From positions 61,994 through 125,993 of the forward strand of contig NZ_JTDL01000129.1 in assembly GCF_000802235.1 (NCBI RefSeq): a stretch of DNA of 64,000 bases, written 5' to 3'. Of the stretch, positions 1 to 8,259 are shown in pieces. The translations under genes and the position numbers were made by a program. Every line of letters starts with the position of its first letter. Positions within the stretch are counted from its first letter, which is position 1. The stretch is from Sinomonas humi (lineage in GTDB: Bacteria; Actinomycetota; Actinomycetes; Actinomycetales; Micrococcaceae). Below the pieces are notes generated by a model, which had not been told where the DNA came from, searched no databases, and saw only the letters and a program-made list of their open reading frames with translations.

Positions 1-1
1 C

Positions 2-1081
2 AGCCTGACCGTCCGTGCCTGCACGGATCAAGGGGCCTGGGACAACCTCGTCAACGAGCACGGGGGGCACCCGCTGCAACTGTGGGGCTGGGGCGAGGTC
101 AAGGCCGCGCATCACTGGCAGGTCGAGCGGCTCACGGTGTCCGACGGCGACACCGTGCTCGGGGGAGCCCAGGTCTTGTACCGCGCGCTGCCGTGGCCGC
201 TCAGGTCGCTCGCGTACCTTTCGCGCGGGCCGGTCTGCGCGCCGGAGGACGCCGCGAAGGTCGTCGACGCCGTCGCCCGTCATGTGCGTGAGACGCGCGG
301 TTCGGTCGCCCTCGTCGCTGAGCCCGACTGGGATGCGGGGTCGGTGGGGGAGCAGGGACTCGCTGCTGCGGGATTCCGCCGGACCGAGAGCACGATCCTC
401 ATTCCGCGCACTCTCATCCTCGACCTCGCCCAGAGCGAGGATGAGCTCATGGCGGCGATGTCCCGCACGACACGGGCGAACGTCCGCAAGAACCTCAAGA
501 GCGATCTCAAGTTCCGCCGGGTCGCCGGCGAGGGGGAACTCGAGAAGGTCCTCGCCATCTACCGCGAGACGGCGGAGCGGGCGGGCTTCGGCATCCACTC
601 GGACGCCTACTATCGCGACATCTGGCGATTCCTCGGGGAGGACTCGCCGATCGTCGCGGCGTTCGACGACGGCGAGCCAGTCGCATTCGTCTGGATCGCC
701 AAGAGCGCCGGGACCGCTTTCGAGCTCTATGGCGGCGTGACGGCGGCGGGTCAGAAGGCCCGTGCGAACTACGGCGTCAAATGGGCCGCGTTCACCGAGA
801 TGAAGGCTGACGGGTGCACCCGCTACGACCTCAACGGTCTGCTGAACGACGGCATCTCGGACTTCAAGAAGCAGTTCGCGCCCCACGAGAACCTGCTTGC
901 GGGAACTTGGGAGCTGCCCCTCTCGCCCCTGTACCCGGTGTACGCGACCGGGATGCCGCTGGCTCGCCGAACCCTGCAAAAGGGCAGGTCGGCGGCGAAG
1001 GCTGCGGTCGTGCAGGCGAAGAGCGCGGTGCAGCAGGCGAAGGGAACCGCCGCCCGCGCGAAGCAGCTCGTCCGCCGGTAG
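2..1081 (+). CDS. FemX-like peptidyltransferase (lipid II:glycine glycyltransferase family), 5' partial
   Basis: The reading frame is already open at base 2, so the start codon lies upstream of the window. The first residues visible (a WDNLV segment, then LQLWGWGEVKA) are the usual N-terminal part of FemAB/FemX proteins. These contain tandem GNAT folds and add amino acids from aminoacyl-tRNA to the lipid II stem peptide, building the interpeptide bridge in the cytoplasm. The end of the second GNAT domain shows YDLNGLLNDGISDFKKQF and the tract GTWELPLSPLYPVY, both typical of the family. The C-terminal 40 residues are Ala/Lys/Gln-rich and probably helical. The gene converges on manA with 28 bp between stop codons. 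The amino acid it transfers cannot be read from sequence. Confidence 0.88.
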   Translation, partial: SLTVRACTDQGAWDNLVNEHGGHPLQLWGWGEVKAAHHWQVERLTVSDGDTVLGGAQVLYRALPWPLRSLAYLSRGPVCAPEDAAKVVDAVARHVRETRGSVALVAEPDWDAGSVGEQGLAAAGFRRTESTILIPRTLILDLAQSEDELMAAMSRTTRANVRKNLKSDLKFRRVAGEGELEKVLAIYRETAERAGFGIHSDAYYRDIWRFLGEDSPIVAAFDDGEPVAFVWIAKSAGTAFELYGGVTAAGQKARANYGVKWAAFTEMKADGCTRYDLNGLLNDGISDFKKQFAPHENLLAGTWELPLSPLYPVYATGMPLARRTLQKGRSAAKAAVVQAKSAVQQAKGTAARAKQLVRR

Positions 1082-1109
1082 TCCAGGCCCGGGGCGGCCC
1101 GGCTGTCAG

Positions 1110-2372
1110 TCAGCCGAGCTTCGTCGCGAGTCCCGTTGTGACGGCGAAGGCGAGGACACCGCCGTCGCCCGGGTGCGCGAGTGCGGGAGCTTCGACGTCG
1201 GGCACGAAGGCCGCCTCGCCGCGGGAGAGGACGAGATCTCCCTTGGGCGTATCCAGCGTCAGTGATCCGTCCACGACGAGGACGACGGCGGCCCCCGCCT
1301 GCGCGACCGGCACCGGCTCCGGCCGGGGAGCGTCGAGCCCCGCCTCGACGGCTGGCACGTGGATGCGCTGGAGCTGGAACTCTGCGAACCCCGGCCGGTA
1401 GAGCTCCTGGCCGAGGGCAGACTCGTCCGGGCGCACGATCGGCACCGGGATCGACTCGAAGGCGACCGTCCTGAGGAGCTCGGGGACATCGACGTGCTTG
1501 GGGGTGAGGCCGCCGCGGAGCACGTTGTCTGAGGAGGCCATGACCTCGATTCCGAGCCCCGAGAGGTAGGCGTGGACGTTCCCAGCGCCAAGGGAGAGCG
1601 CCTCACCGGGTTCGAGCGTGATCCGGTTGAGCAGGAGCGAGACGAGGACGCCCGGGTCCTCGGGATAGTCACGGGCGAGTGCCGCGACGGTGAGGAGCGC
1701 GGCGTCGTCCGTTCCCGAGCCTTCGATCGCCCCGGCGGCTGCCTGGACTGCGGAACGGACCTGGCTGCCGCCCGTAAGAAGGCGCGCGAAGGCACCTCGA
1801 ATCGCCTCGCCCTCGTCCGGGCCGCGCAGGAGTTCGGCGACCTGTTCCGTGACCTCGGCCGCCTCCTGGCCCGCGAGGAGCGCGGTGAGCAGCTCGAAGC
1901 GAGCCGCCGCATCGCCCGGTGAGCGGAAGCCGCACAGGGCCTCGAAGCGGCTCAGCGCAAAGATCATCTCTGGTTTGTGGTTGTCGTCCTTGTAGTTGCG
2001 GTGCGGCGCTCCGCGTTCGACGCCGGAGGCCTCCTCCGCCGCGAAGCCGGCCTGAGCCTGGGCGAGGGTCGGGTGGACTTGGAGCGAGAGAGGGCGCTCC
2101 GCGGCCAGGACCTTGAGGAGGTACGGCAGGCGAGGCCCGAAAGCGGCGACGCTCTCGGCGCCCAGAGCAGCCTCGGGGTCACGGGAGATGAGCTCGTCGA
2201 GCGCGGTGTCCTCGCGTTCGCCTTCGCCCCTCACCCTCGAAGGCGAGTCAGGGTGCGCGCCGATCCAGAGCTCGGCTTCGGGCCCTCCAGAGGGCGCCCG
2301 GCCGAGGAGCTGCGCGATCGCGGTCGTCGAGCCCCAGGCGTAGGGGCGGAGGGTGTTCAGCAGGAGGTGCAT
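1110..2372 (-). CDS. manA: Mannose-6-phosphate isomerase, class I
   Basis: Interconverts fructose-6-phosphate and mannose-6-phosphate, the entry to GDP-mannose and mannosylated envelope polymers. The 420-residue length suits type I enzymes. Zinc-site motifs are visible: QVHPT near residue 98, NHKPEM near residue 133 and GAGNVHAYLSG near residue 268, on a cupin fold. The start ATG at 2372 has no convincing Shine-Dalgarno. It sits 33 bp after the LCP gene on the same strand, so it may be cotranscribed with it. In mycobacteria manA belongs to the same ahcY-whiB neighbourhood, where it sits beside a phosphomannomutase gene. That partner is not found in this window. Confidence 0.93.
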   Translation of the reverse strand: MHLLLNTLRPYAWGSTTAIAQLLGRAPSGGPEAELWIGAHPDSPSRVRGEGEREDTALDELISRDPEAALGAESVAAFGPRLPYLLKVLAAERPLSLQVHPTLAQAQAGFAAEEASGVERGAPHRNYKDDNHKPEMIFALSRFEALCGFRSPGDAAARFELLTALLAGQEAAEVTEQVAELLRGPDEGEAIRGAFARLLTGGSQVRSAVQAAAGAIEGSGTDDAALLTVAALARDYPEDPGVLVSLLLNRITLEPGEALSLGAGNVHAYLSGLGIEVMASSDNVLRGGLTPKHVDVPELLRTVAFESIPVPIVRPDESALGQELYRPGFAEFQLQRIHVPAVEAGLDAPRPEPVPVAQAGAAVVLVVDGSLTLDTPKGDLVLSRGEAAFVPDVEAPALAHPGDGGVLAFAVTTGLATKLG

Positions 2373-2405
2373 CGGCTGCTCTGGCTGCCTCTCAGGTAGG
2401 TCCCC

Positions 2406-4019
2406 TCAGAGGGGAGTGCACTGGCCGTTCCCGGCCATGATCGCATCGAGCGTCTGGTTCTGCCCTGTCTTGAACAGGTAGTCGAGGCGTGCCGCGTTGA
2501 CCGGCACTCCGTCCGGCCCCACGAAGTTGTACTGGTTCGCGGGTGCCTGAGCTGTCACGAGCCGTGCGGGGATCGCGACGGGGACGGCGAGCCCAACGCC
2601 GCCGCGCGAAGGGCCGCCGGCTGCCTTCGGGCTCGGGGATGCGTTGGCGGCAAGGACGGCCTGCACCTTCTGATGGATCTGGCCGAAGTCGGGGTACGTC
2701 GGGAAGCTCGCATCGAAGTCGGGAGGACCGATGACGAGGCGGGTGACCGGCTGGCCCTTGCCCTTCATGGCCAGGTCCACGAAGCTTCCCAGCTGGGAGG
2801 CCGAGATGTTCGACTCGACGACTTTCGTTCCCGCGTTCGCAATCGATTCGAACTTGGCAACGACTGTCGCGGGATTGAGCTGCTTGATCATGGCCTGCTG
2901 GATGCACTGCTGCCGGGCGATGCGGTCGTAATCGCTCGCGAACTCGCGGGAGCGCCCGTACCAGAGGGCGTGGAAGCCGTCGAGCGTCTGGGGCCCTGGT
3001 GAGATCCAGCCCACGGGCTGGGCGTGATCGCCGCTGTCATCGAGGGCCGCTCCGCTCATCGGGACCCAGCCGCCTGCGTCGACCCGGATCCCGCCGAGGG
3101 CGTCGACGAGCTGGGCGAATCCGTCCATGTCGACGAGCACGTAGGCCTGCACTTTGATCCCGAGCGTTCCCGAGACCGCCTCCATGGTGGCCTGGGCCCC
3201 CGGGTCGCGCACCCCCGGGTACAGGTTCGCGTACTTCTGGGTCACCTCGGTGTTGATCGCGTTGATGAGGCAATCGTTGCCGCAGTTGTAGCCGTCCGGG
3301 TACACGGTTCGCATGGGCGATCCGTCCGCGAACTGCGCGTTCTGCAGGTTGCGGGGCACCGAGATGAGGGCAGTGCGCCCGGTCGAGGCATCGACGCTCA
3401 GCACGGAGAGGCTGTCCGGCCGGCGTCCCGTGCGGTCGGCGCCGGCGTCGCCGCCCATGATGAGGAAGTTGTAGCGACCGTCAACAGGTGCGATGGCGGG
3501 GCCGGCCGAGAAGATGCTCCCGACGGCGCCGCGAGCCACGTTCGTCAGGTAGGCGGCGTAGGCAAGCGTGCCGCTCGTAGCGACGAGGCATGCGACGAGG
3601 GCGACGACGGCGATTGGGCGCAGTCGGCGTGCCAGCAGCGGCACGCGCATGAGACGGAGCGTGTCGACCCAGAGGAACGCCCACCCGGCGGCGAGCGCGA
3701 GAAGGACTCCGATGAGCACAGCGGACGAGATGGGATCCGTCACGAGGGTCAGGAGGAGGCCGCGGTTGATGAGTCCGACAACGAGCGCAATGAGCAGGGC
3801 GGCCCACACGCCACACGTGACGGCTACGGCACGGCGTCCGAGCCTTCGGCTTCCGGCGACGAGCTGCGCGCTCCCGGGCAGCACGAGGGTGAGGGCTAGC
3901 AGGGCTATTGCGCGTCGGGTGCGAAGGCTCTCGGGGGCCTGCTCGGGATGCCTGAGCGGTTCGGTCAGTCGGCTCCGCGGGGGTGCGCCGTCGGGTGCTG
4001 TCTGCTGGCCGTAGATCAC
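2406..4019 (-). CDS. LytR-CpsA-Psr (LCP) family protein, wall polymer ligase
   Basis: LCP enzymes transfer lipid-linked glycopolymers onto peptidoglycan outside the membrane. About 35 polar residues are followed by four hydrophobic segments between roughly residues 38 and 160. The extracellular LCP domain then begins with [14 protein letters not shown] and contains [11 protein letters not shown] and SVPRNLQ, the Asp/Arg-rich pyrophosphate-binding core. The four N-terminal helices exceed the single anchor of classical LytR and match a common actinobacterial variant. The start is GTG at 4019, with AGGGGG about 5 nt upstream, only 8 bp after purE, so coupling with purE-purK is likely. It resembles Rv3267 by position. 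Confidence 0.9.
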   Translation of the reverse strand: MIYGQQTAPDGAPPRSRLTEPLRHPEQAPESLRTRRAIALLALTLVLPGSAQLVAGSRRLGRRAVAVTCGVWAALLIALVVGLINRGLLLTLVTDPISSAVLIGVLLALAAGWAFLWVDTLRLMRVPLLARRLRPIAVVALVACLVATSGTLAYAAYLTNVARGAVGSIFSAGPAIAPVDGRYNFLIMGGDAGADRTGRRPDSLSVLSVDASTGRTALISVPRNLQNAQFADGSPMRTVYPDGYNCGNDCLINAINTEVTQKYANLYPGVRDPGAQATMEAVSGTLGIKVQAYVLVDMDGFAQLVDALGGIRVDAGGWVPMSGAALDDSGDHAQPVGWISPGPQTLDGFHALWYGRSREFASDYDRIARQQCIQQAMIKQLNPATVVAKFESIANAGTKVVESNISASQLGSFVDLAMKGKGQPVTRLVIGPPDFDASFPTYPDFGQIHQKVQAVLAANASPSPKAAGGPSRGGVGLAVPVAIPARLVTAQAPANQYNFVGPDGVPVNAARLDYLFKTGQNQTLDAIMAGNGQCTPL

Positions 4020-4027
4020 CGGGCCCC

Positions 4028-4639
4028 CTATCCGGGCTCTCCTGGGGCGGCTTCGGCTGTGCCGTGGCCCGAGGCTGCCGCGCTTTGGCCTGATGCTTCC
4101 CCTGGCGGGAAGACTTCGGCGACCTTGCGGCGCAGCGATTCACCCTTGCGGGTCGCGGTGGCGTTGAGGTCGTCGGCGAACCGGGCGAGGTCGGCAGCTA
4201 GCCGGTCCGCGAGCGCGTCGGTACCGGAGGCGAGGAGCCGCACGGCGAGGAGGCCCGCGTTGCGGGCCCCGCCAATGGAGACGGTCGCAACGGGAACGCC
4301 CGCCGGCATCTGGACGATCGAGAGGAGCGAGTCCATTCCGTCGAGCGTCTTGAGCGGGACCGGAACCCCGATGACCGGAAGCGTGGTGACGGCGGCGAGC
4401 ATGCCGGGGAGGTGCGCAGCACCGCCGGCGCCCGCGATCACGACCCGCAGCCCCCGCTCGCGTGCGGAAGCGCCGTAGGCGACCATCTCGTGCGGCATCC
4501 GGTGGGCCGAGACGACGTCGGCCTCGAACGGCACGCCGAACTCGGCCAGGGCTTCGGCGGCTGCCTCCATGACGTGCCAGTCCGAATCGGACCCCATGAC
4601 GAGGCCGACGAGCGGCTGGGCGGCTCCGGGGTTACTCAT
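4028..4639 (-). CDS. purE: N5-carboxyaminoimidazole ribonucleotide mutase
   Basis: Class I PurE rearranges N5-CAIR to CAIR in purine synthesis. The N-terminus shows GSDSDW (residues 16-21) and the catalytic SAHR (44-47). A glycine-rich [12 protein letters not shown] segment follows. I chose ATG 4639 because AAGGAG lies a few bases upstream. An open frame extends 15 residues further but would run back into purK and lacks a ribosome site. The start overlaps the purK stop by 8 bp, so the pair is translationally coupled. The C-terminal 20 residues are Ser/Gly/Ala-rich beyond the usual core. Confidence 0.95.
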   Translation of the reverse strand: MSNPGAAQPLVGLVMGSDSDWHVMEAAAEALAEFGVPFEADVVSAHRMPHEMVAYGASARERGLRVVIAGAGGAAHLPGMLAAVTTLPVIGVPVPLKTLDGMDSLLSIVQMPAGVPVATVSIGGARNAGLLAVRLLASGTDALADRLAADLARFADDLNATATRKGESLRRKVAEVFPPGEASGQSAAASGHGTAEAAPGEPG

Positions 4640-5828
4640 GGATCTCCTTCGGAGCATCGGAATGGTGAGCGCTCGGCGCTCCATCGCGGACGACCGCGGC
4701 CACGTGGGCCGCGCGGGTTCGGAGATCCTCGGGCTCGGAGCCCTCCCCGCCGACGAGGTTCACGTGGCCGATCTTTCGGCCCGGCCTGACGGACTTGCCG
4801 TAGGTGTGCAGCTTCGCCTCGGCATCAGCCGAGAGAGCAGCGGGGAACGCGGAATAGAGGTCGGTGTTCTCCCCGCCCAGGATGTTCTTCATGACGGCCC
4901 ACTCGCCGAGCACGCCTGTGCCGCCTAGTGGGAGGTCGAGGACCGCGCGGAGGTGCTGCTCGAACTGGCTCGTGACGCATCCGTCTTGGGTCCAGTGGCC
5001 GGTGTTGTGCGGGCGCATGGCGAGCTCGTTGACGAGGAAGCCCGGACCCCGGCCAGGCGTTTCGAAGAGCTCTGCTGCCATGACGCCCGTGACTCCCAGT
5101 TCGGTCGCGATGGCGAGTGCGGCCGACTGCGCGGCTTGCGCGACGGCCGGATCGAGGCCGGGGGCGGGCGCGATGACTTCGTCGCACACGCCGTTGACCT
5201 GCACTGTGTGCACGACCGGCCACGCGCGGGACGCGCCGCTCGGCGTGCGAGCGATGAGTACTGAGAGCTCGCGGGAGAAGGGGACCATCTCCTCGGCGAG
5301 AAGCGGGCTCATCGCGCCGAACCAGTCGATGGAAGCTGCGGCGTCGGCGGAGAAGCCGAGGACCCGCACGCCTTTTCCGTCGTAGCCGCCCCGCGGCGTC
5401 TTGAGGACAATCGGCCAGCCGATCTGGTCGCCGAACGCGACGAGGTCGTCGACGTGGTGCACTGCGGCCCACCGCGGGTTGGGGAGGTCCAGCCGATCGA
5501 CGGCAGCACGCATGCGGAGCTTGTCCTGGGCGTGCACGAGCGCCGCGGGGCCGGGCTGGACGTTGACACCCTCGGCGATGAGCGTCAGGAGATGCTCCGT
5601 GGGCACGTGCTCGTGGTCGAAGGTGAGGACGTCGACGCCACGGGCGAACTCGCGGAGGTCGTCCAGATTCCGGTAGTCGCCCACTGGGGCGGTCGCTACG
5701 GCTGGGACCGCCGAGACGTCTTCGGCCTCGGCGAGGACGCGCAGTTCGAGTCCGAGGGCAGTGGCGGGAGGGGCCATCATGCGGGCCAGCTGGCCGCCGC
5801 CGACGACTCCGATCACAGGGAAACTCAC
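4632..5828 (-). CDS. purK: N5-carboxyaminoimidazole ribonucleotide synthase (ATP-grasp)
   Basis: Uses ATP and bicarbonate to carboxylate AIR to N5-CAIR, the substrate of the adjacent PurE. The protein starts with the PurK signature GGGQLARM (residues 10-17). An ATP-grasp fold follows, with [13 protein letters not shown] near residue 142 and [17 protein letters not shown] near residue 265. The 398-residue length is normal. GTG 5828 is preceded at 6 nt by TAGGCT, so the transcript is probably leaderless. It heads the purK-purE-LCP-manA series. Confidence 0.96.
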   Translation of the reverse strand: MSFPVIGVVGGGQLARMMAPPATALGLELRVLAEAEDVSAVPAVATAPVGDYRNLDDLREFARGVDVLTFDHEHVPTEHLLTLIAEGVNVQPGPAALVHAQDKLRMRAAVDRLDLPNPRWAAVHHVDDLVAFGDQIGWPIVLKTPRGGYDGKGVRVLGFSADAAASIDWFGAMSPLLAEEMVPFSRELSVLIARTPSGASRAWPVVHTVQVNGVCDEVIAPAPGLDPAVAQAAQSAALAIATELGVTGVMAAELFETPGRGPGFLVNELAMRPHNTGHWTQDGCVTSQFEQHLRAVLDLPLGGTGVLGEWAVMKNILGGENTDLYSAFPAALSADAEAKLHTYGKSVRPGRKIGHVNLVGGEGSEPEDLRTRAAHVAAVVRDGAPSAHHSDAPKEIHE

Positions 5829-5834
5829 CCGCCA

Positions 5835-5840
5835 AGCCTA
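5835..5840 (-). promoter_or_regulatory. -10 box for leaderless purK
   Basis: TAGGCT on the minus strand lies 6 nt before the purK GTG. This TANNNT-N6/7-start layout is the usual mark of a leaderless transcript in actinobacteria. No Shine-Dalgarno is present. Confidence 0.6.
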
Positions 5841-5904
5841 CCGAACCGGGAGGCTCGTCCCTGTGAACCCTGAAAGCAGCCTGAGGGCGGCTCGGCTTCG
5901 CGCG

Positions 5905-5910
5905 TAGAAT
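5905..5910 (+). promoter_or_regulatory. Possible -10 box upstream of the gtrA-like gene
   Basis: TAGAAT lies 146 nt before the gtrA-like start, inside the divergent gap with purK. No good -35 is visible. If used, it gives a leader of about 140 nt in which I recognise no known element. Confidence 0.35.
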
Positions 5911-6055
5911 AGTTGCCTGAGCGCCGCGCAGCCAGATCTTCCCCGAGCTTCCATGGTTCACCGAGTCTGGCTTGCAGGACCGGCTTCTAACGGCTGGTGC
6001 CCAACGCGGCGACGGGCCCGAGGCAAGGGGCCGCAGTGCACGGACTCGGAGGAAC

Positions 6056-6685
6056 ATGATTAACGCCATCTCGGATCGACTGAACGGTCTCGTCTCGCTC
6101 TTCTGGCGGGAAGTGGCGAAGTTCGGAGTCGTCGGCGGCCTCGCGTTCGTCGTCGACTCCGTCATCTTCATCTGGCTCCTCAACGGCCCGCTCCACAGCG
6201 GCGAGGTCTGGGCCAAGTCGATCGCGACGATCGTGGCGAGCATCTTCTCCTGGGTCGCGAACCGGTACTGGACGTTCCGCCACCGGAAGCAGGCGAACGT
6301 GGTGCGCGAGGCGGTTCTCTTCGCCGTCATGAACATCGTCGGCCTTCTCATCGCCGATGGCTGCGTCGCCTTCACGAAGTACATCCTGCAGATGACCGAC
6401 AAGGTCTCGATCTTCGTTGCCGGCAGCATCGTGGGTCTCATCCTCGGCACGATCTTCCGCTTCTTCGCCTACCGCTTCTGGGTCTTCAATCAGGAGCTCG
6501 ACACGGAGCCCGGCTATCAGGGCGACCACGAGATCTTCGAACACGACCCCACCGGGAGCCTCGCCGCGACGGGGAAGCCTGCGCAGGGGGCTACAGCGCA
6601 GGGGGCTACAGCGCAGGGGGCTGCAGCGCCCGGGGCTACGCCACCTGGTGCGCCCCGTAGCGGGAACGAGCGGCACAAGGCCTGA
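6056..6685 (+). CDS. GtrA family membrane protein
   Basis: GtrA proteins are small four-helix membrane proteins thought to help move lipid-linked sugars across the membrane. Four hydrophobic segments lie between about residues 20 and 145, with ANRYWTFRH and FRFFAYRFWVF in the loops, typical of the family. ATG 6056 follows GGAGGA by 4-5 nt. A longer upstream extension has no ribosome site. Rv3277, next to purEK in M. tuberculosis, is the positional counterpart. The C-terminal tail holds four copies of a five-residue repeat (AQGAT type) encoded by a 15-bp tandem array, which is not part of the conserved fold. Confidence 0.9.
   Translation: MINAISDRLNGLVSLFWREVAKFGVVGGLAFVVDSVIFIWLLNGPLHSGEVWAKSIATIVASIFSWVANRYWTFRHRKQANVVREAVLFAVMNIVGLLIADGCVAFTKYILQMTDKVSIFVAGSIVGLILGTIFRFFAYRFWVFNQELDTEPGYQGDHEIFEHDPTGSLAATGKPAQGATAQGATAQGAAAPGATPPGAPRSGNERHKA
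6581..6640 (+). repeat. 15-bp in-frame tandem array (x4) in the gtrA-like 3' end
   Basis: Four units of GCGCAGGGGGCTACA type, the last diverged, encode AQGAT/AQGAT/AQGAA/APGAT. Confidence 0.95.
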
Positions 6686-6688
6686 CGG

Positions 6689-7378
6689 CTACCCCACGCT
6701 GATTCGTTCCGTGGCCCGCAGCCTCGGGGTGTCCTCGACATCCGGATGACGGAGGACGGCCGAGCCGTCGGCTGCCCAGATTCCCAGGAGGGCCGCAAGG
6801 ACTTCCCGGAGCGGCCGCCCAGCATCGACGAGGACTCTCGCGCCCGGCTCGGCCTTCTCCGCGAAGCTCTCGAGCAGCTCCGACTGCGTGAAGCGCTCCT
6901 CGCCGAGGTGGGCTGCGTCGTCGTCCGCGCCCGGCGGGTCGAACGGCTCGAAGGAGTCAGCGAATTGGCGCACGAGCGCCGCGTAGTCGAGGTCGCCGTC
7001 GGAGAGCTCCCCGCGGTAGGCGACATCGAGCGCGCCGAGGGCGACGACGATGTGCGCCGTGCCGCCCGAGGAGTCGCCACCGCGATCAGCGGAGAACACG
7101 ATGTCCGCCTCGCCGTCCACGAGCACGCCCCCTGCCTGCCATCCCGCGAGGGCGATGACCGCGCTCTTCCAATGCGGTGGGAGGTCGAGGCGGATACGCG
7201 TGCCTGGTTCGGCGTCGAGTTCCTCCACAAGGAGGTTCGAGGTCTTCGCGGCCCAGTTGTCGAGCACGCGGCCCGAGAGCTCGACCCGCTCGCCAGCGGG
7301 TCCATACCAGGTGAGCCGAGGAGCCGACGAGTTGCCTCCTCGGAGACGGTGCAGGACGGACGCGACAGTGGATTCCAT
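6689..7378 (-). CDS. TIGR03089 family protein
   Basis: A conserved actinobacterial protein of unknown function that resembles the N-terminal portion of AMP-binding acyl-CoA synthetases (WYGPAGERVELSGRVLDNWAAK near residue 24). It is too short, at 229 residues, to hold the adenylation core and has no SGTTGxPKG motif, so it is unlikely to be a full ligase. The gene order beside an LCP gene and purEK matches Rv3268. The stop codon is 3 bp beyond the convergent gtrA-like stop. No Shine-Dalgarno precedes ATG 7378. CAGAAT lies 6 nt upstream and could be a weak -10 of a leaderless transcript. Confidence 0.82.
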   Translation of the reverse strand: MESTVASVLHRLRGGNSSAPRLTWYGPAGERVELSGRVLDNWAAKTSNLLVEELDAEPGTRIRLDLPPHWKSAVIALAGWQAGGVLVDGEADIVFSADRGGDSSGGTAHIVVALGALDVAYRGELSDGDLDYAALVRQFADSFEPFDPPGADDDAAHLGEERFTQSELLESFAEKAEPGARVLVDAGRPLREVLAALLGIWAADGSAVLRHPDVEDTPRLRATERISVG

Positions 7379-7508
7379 GGGTCTATTCTGGCCTGACCTC
7401 GGACATCGTCCTTCGGAGCTTCCCCGAATCGTCCATTTCAGCCCACGCGCTCGGGCGTGGCGAAGCGGCGGCCCAGCAATTTCGCTGGCTACAATTCCCG
7501 CCCCGCGC

Positions 7509-7537
7509 TTGACCGGACAGACTTACACACGTGTAAT
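7509..7537 (+). promoter_or_regulatory. whiB promoter with overlapping inverted repeat
   Basis: TTGACC (7509-7514), a 17-bp spacer and TGTAAT (7532-7537) make the best sigma-70-like promoter in the window. An inverted repeat, TTACAC/GTGTAA with a 2-bp spacer (7523-7536), covers the spacer and -10, and ACCGGACAG is repeated on both sides (from 7512 and 7542). The leader of about 100 nt contains a CCGGGA/TCCCGG hairpin. Confidence 0.55.
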
Positions 7538-7645
7538 TAGAACCGGACAGTAACTGCGCCGGCAGATGGGGCCAAGCCGGGAGCCTCCCGGAGTCTGGTG
7601 CCTTTTCAGGCAGGCGGGCGTGGACGACCACCTAGGAGGAGCACC

Positions 7646-8248
7646 GTGGGACAGGCGGAGCGTTTCCAGAACGAAGAAATCGAGGCCGCACAGGCCATGT
7701 ACGCGCGTCCCCGGGGCATCCCGGCGGACTGGTACGTGGACCCGGCCGACCCCGAGGCGGGTGAGCGGTACCGCGAGATGTCGGCCGCCGCGCTAGAGGA
7801 CGCAGCGACCGCGTTCCTCTCCCAGCACGCCGCATTGGGGGACAGCGTGCTCGCCCCCGATGAGCTTGCCGACGATGAGCTTGCCGACGATACCGAGGAG
7901 CCGGGCGAGGAGCGCGAGGCCGAGGTCGTCTCGCTTCTCGAGCGGCAGTCGCCGGGCCGCGTGCCGATGGTGCGCCCGGCGGAGCCCGTGTGGCTCGGCC
8001 TCCTCCAGTCCGCGGCACCCATCGAGGGCGAACTCGCGTGGCAGGCCGACGCGCTGTGCGCCCAGACGGACCCCGAAGCGTTCTTCCCCGAGAAGGGCGG
8101 CTCGACCCGCGACGCCAAGAAGGTGTGCAGCTCGTGCACCGTCCGGGCGGAGTGCCTCGACTATGCGCTCTCCAACGACGAGCGCTTCGGCATCTGGGGT
8201 GGCCTGTCGGAACGCGAGCGGCGCCGCCTGCGCAAGCGGGCGGTCTGA
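7646..8248 (+). CDS. WhiB-family Fe-S transcription factor, WhiB/WhmD (WhiB2) type
   Basis: Wbl proteins carry a [4Fe-4S] cluster and act with the housekeeping sigma factor. The four cluster ligands are C138, C161, C164 and C170 (C-X22-C-X2-C-X5-C), followed by GIWGG and a basic RRRLRKR tail that contacts DNA. GTG 7646 follows AGGAGGA. An upstream extension of 16 residues has no ribosome site. The position beside a GT2 gene and DUF3499/ahcY indicates the WhiB/WhmD orthologue, needed for septation and division in its relatives. The acidic N-terminal region of about 130 residues is long for this subfamily and contains DELAD twice, from a 15-bp duplication at 7859-7888. Confidence 0.9.
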   Translation: MGQAERFQNEEIEAAQAMYARPRGIPADWYVDPADPEAGERYREMSAAALEDAATAFLSQHAALGDSVLAPDELADDELADDTEEPGEEREAEVVSLLERQSPGRVPMVRPAEPVWLGLLQSAAPIEGELAWQADALCAQTDPEAFFPEKGGSTRDAKKVCSSCTVRAECLDYALSNDERFGIWGGLSERERRRLRKRAV

Positions 8249-8259
8249 TCCTGGACAGC

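Noticed and set aside
3024..3899. 291-residue plus-strand ORF
   Set aside because: Antisense to the LCP gene; charged, low-complexity composition typical of GC-rich shadows.
4825..6450. 541-residue minus-strand ORF
   Set aside because: It is a shadow of purK in another frame plus the antisense of the gtrA-like gene. It is Arg/Pro-rich with no ribosome site.
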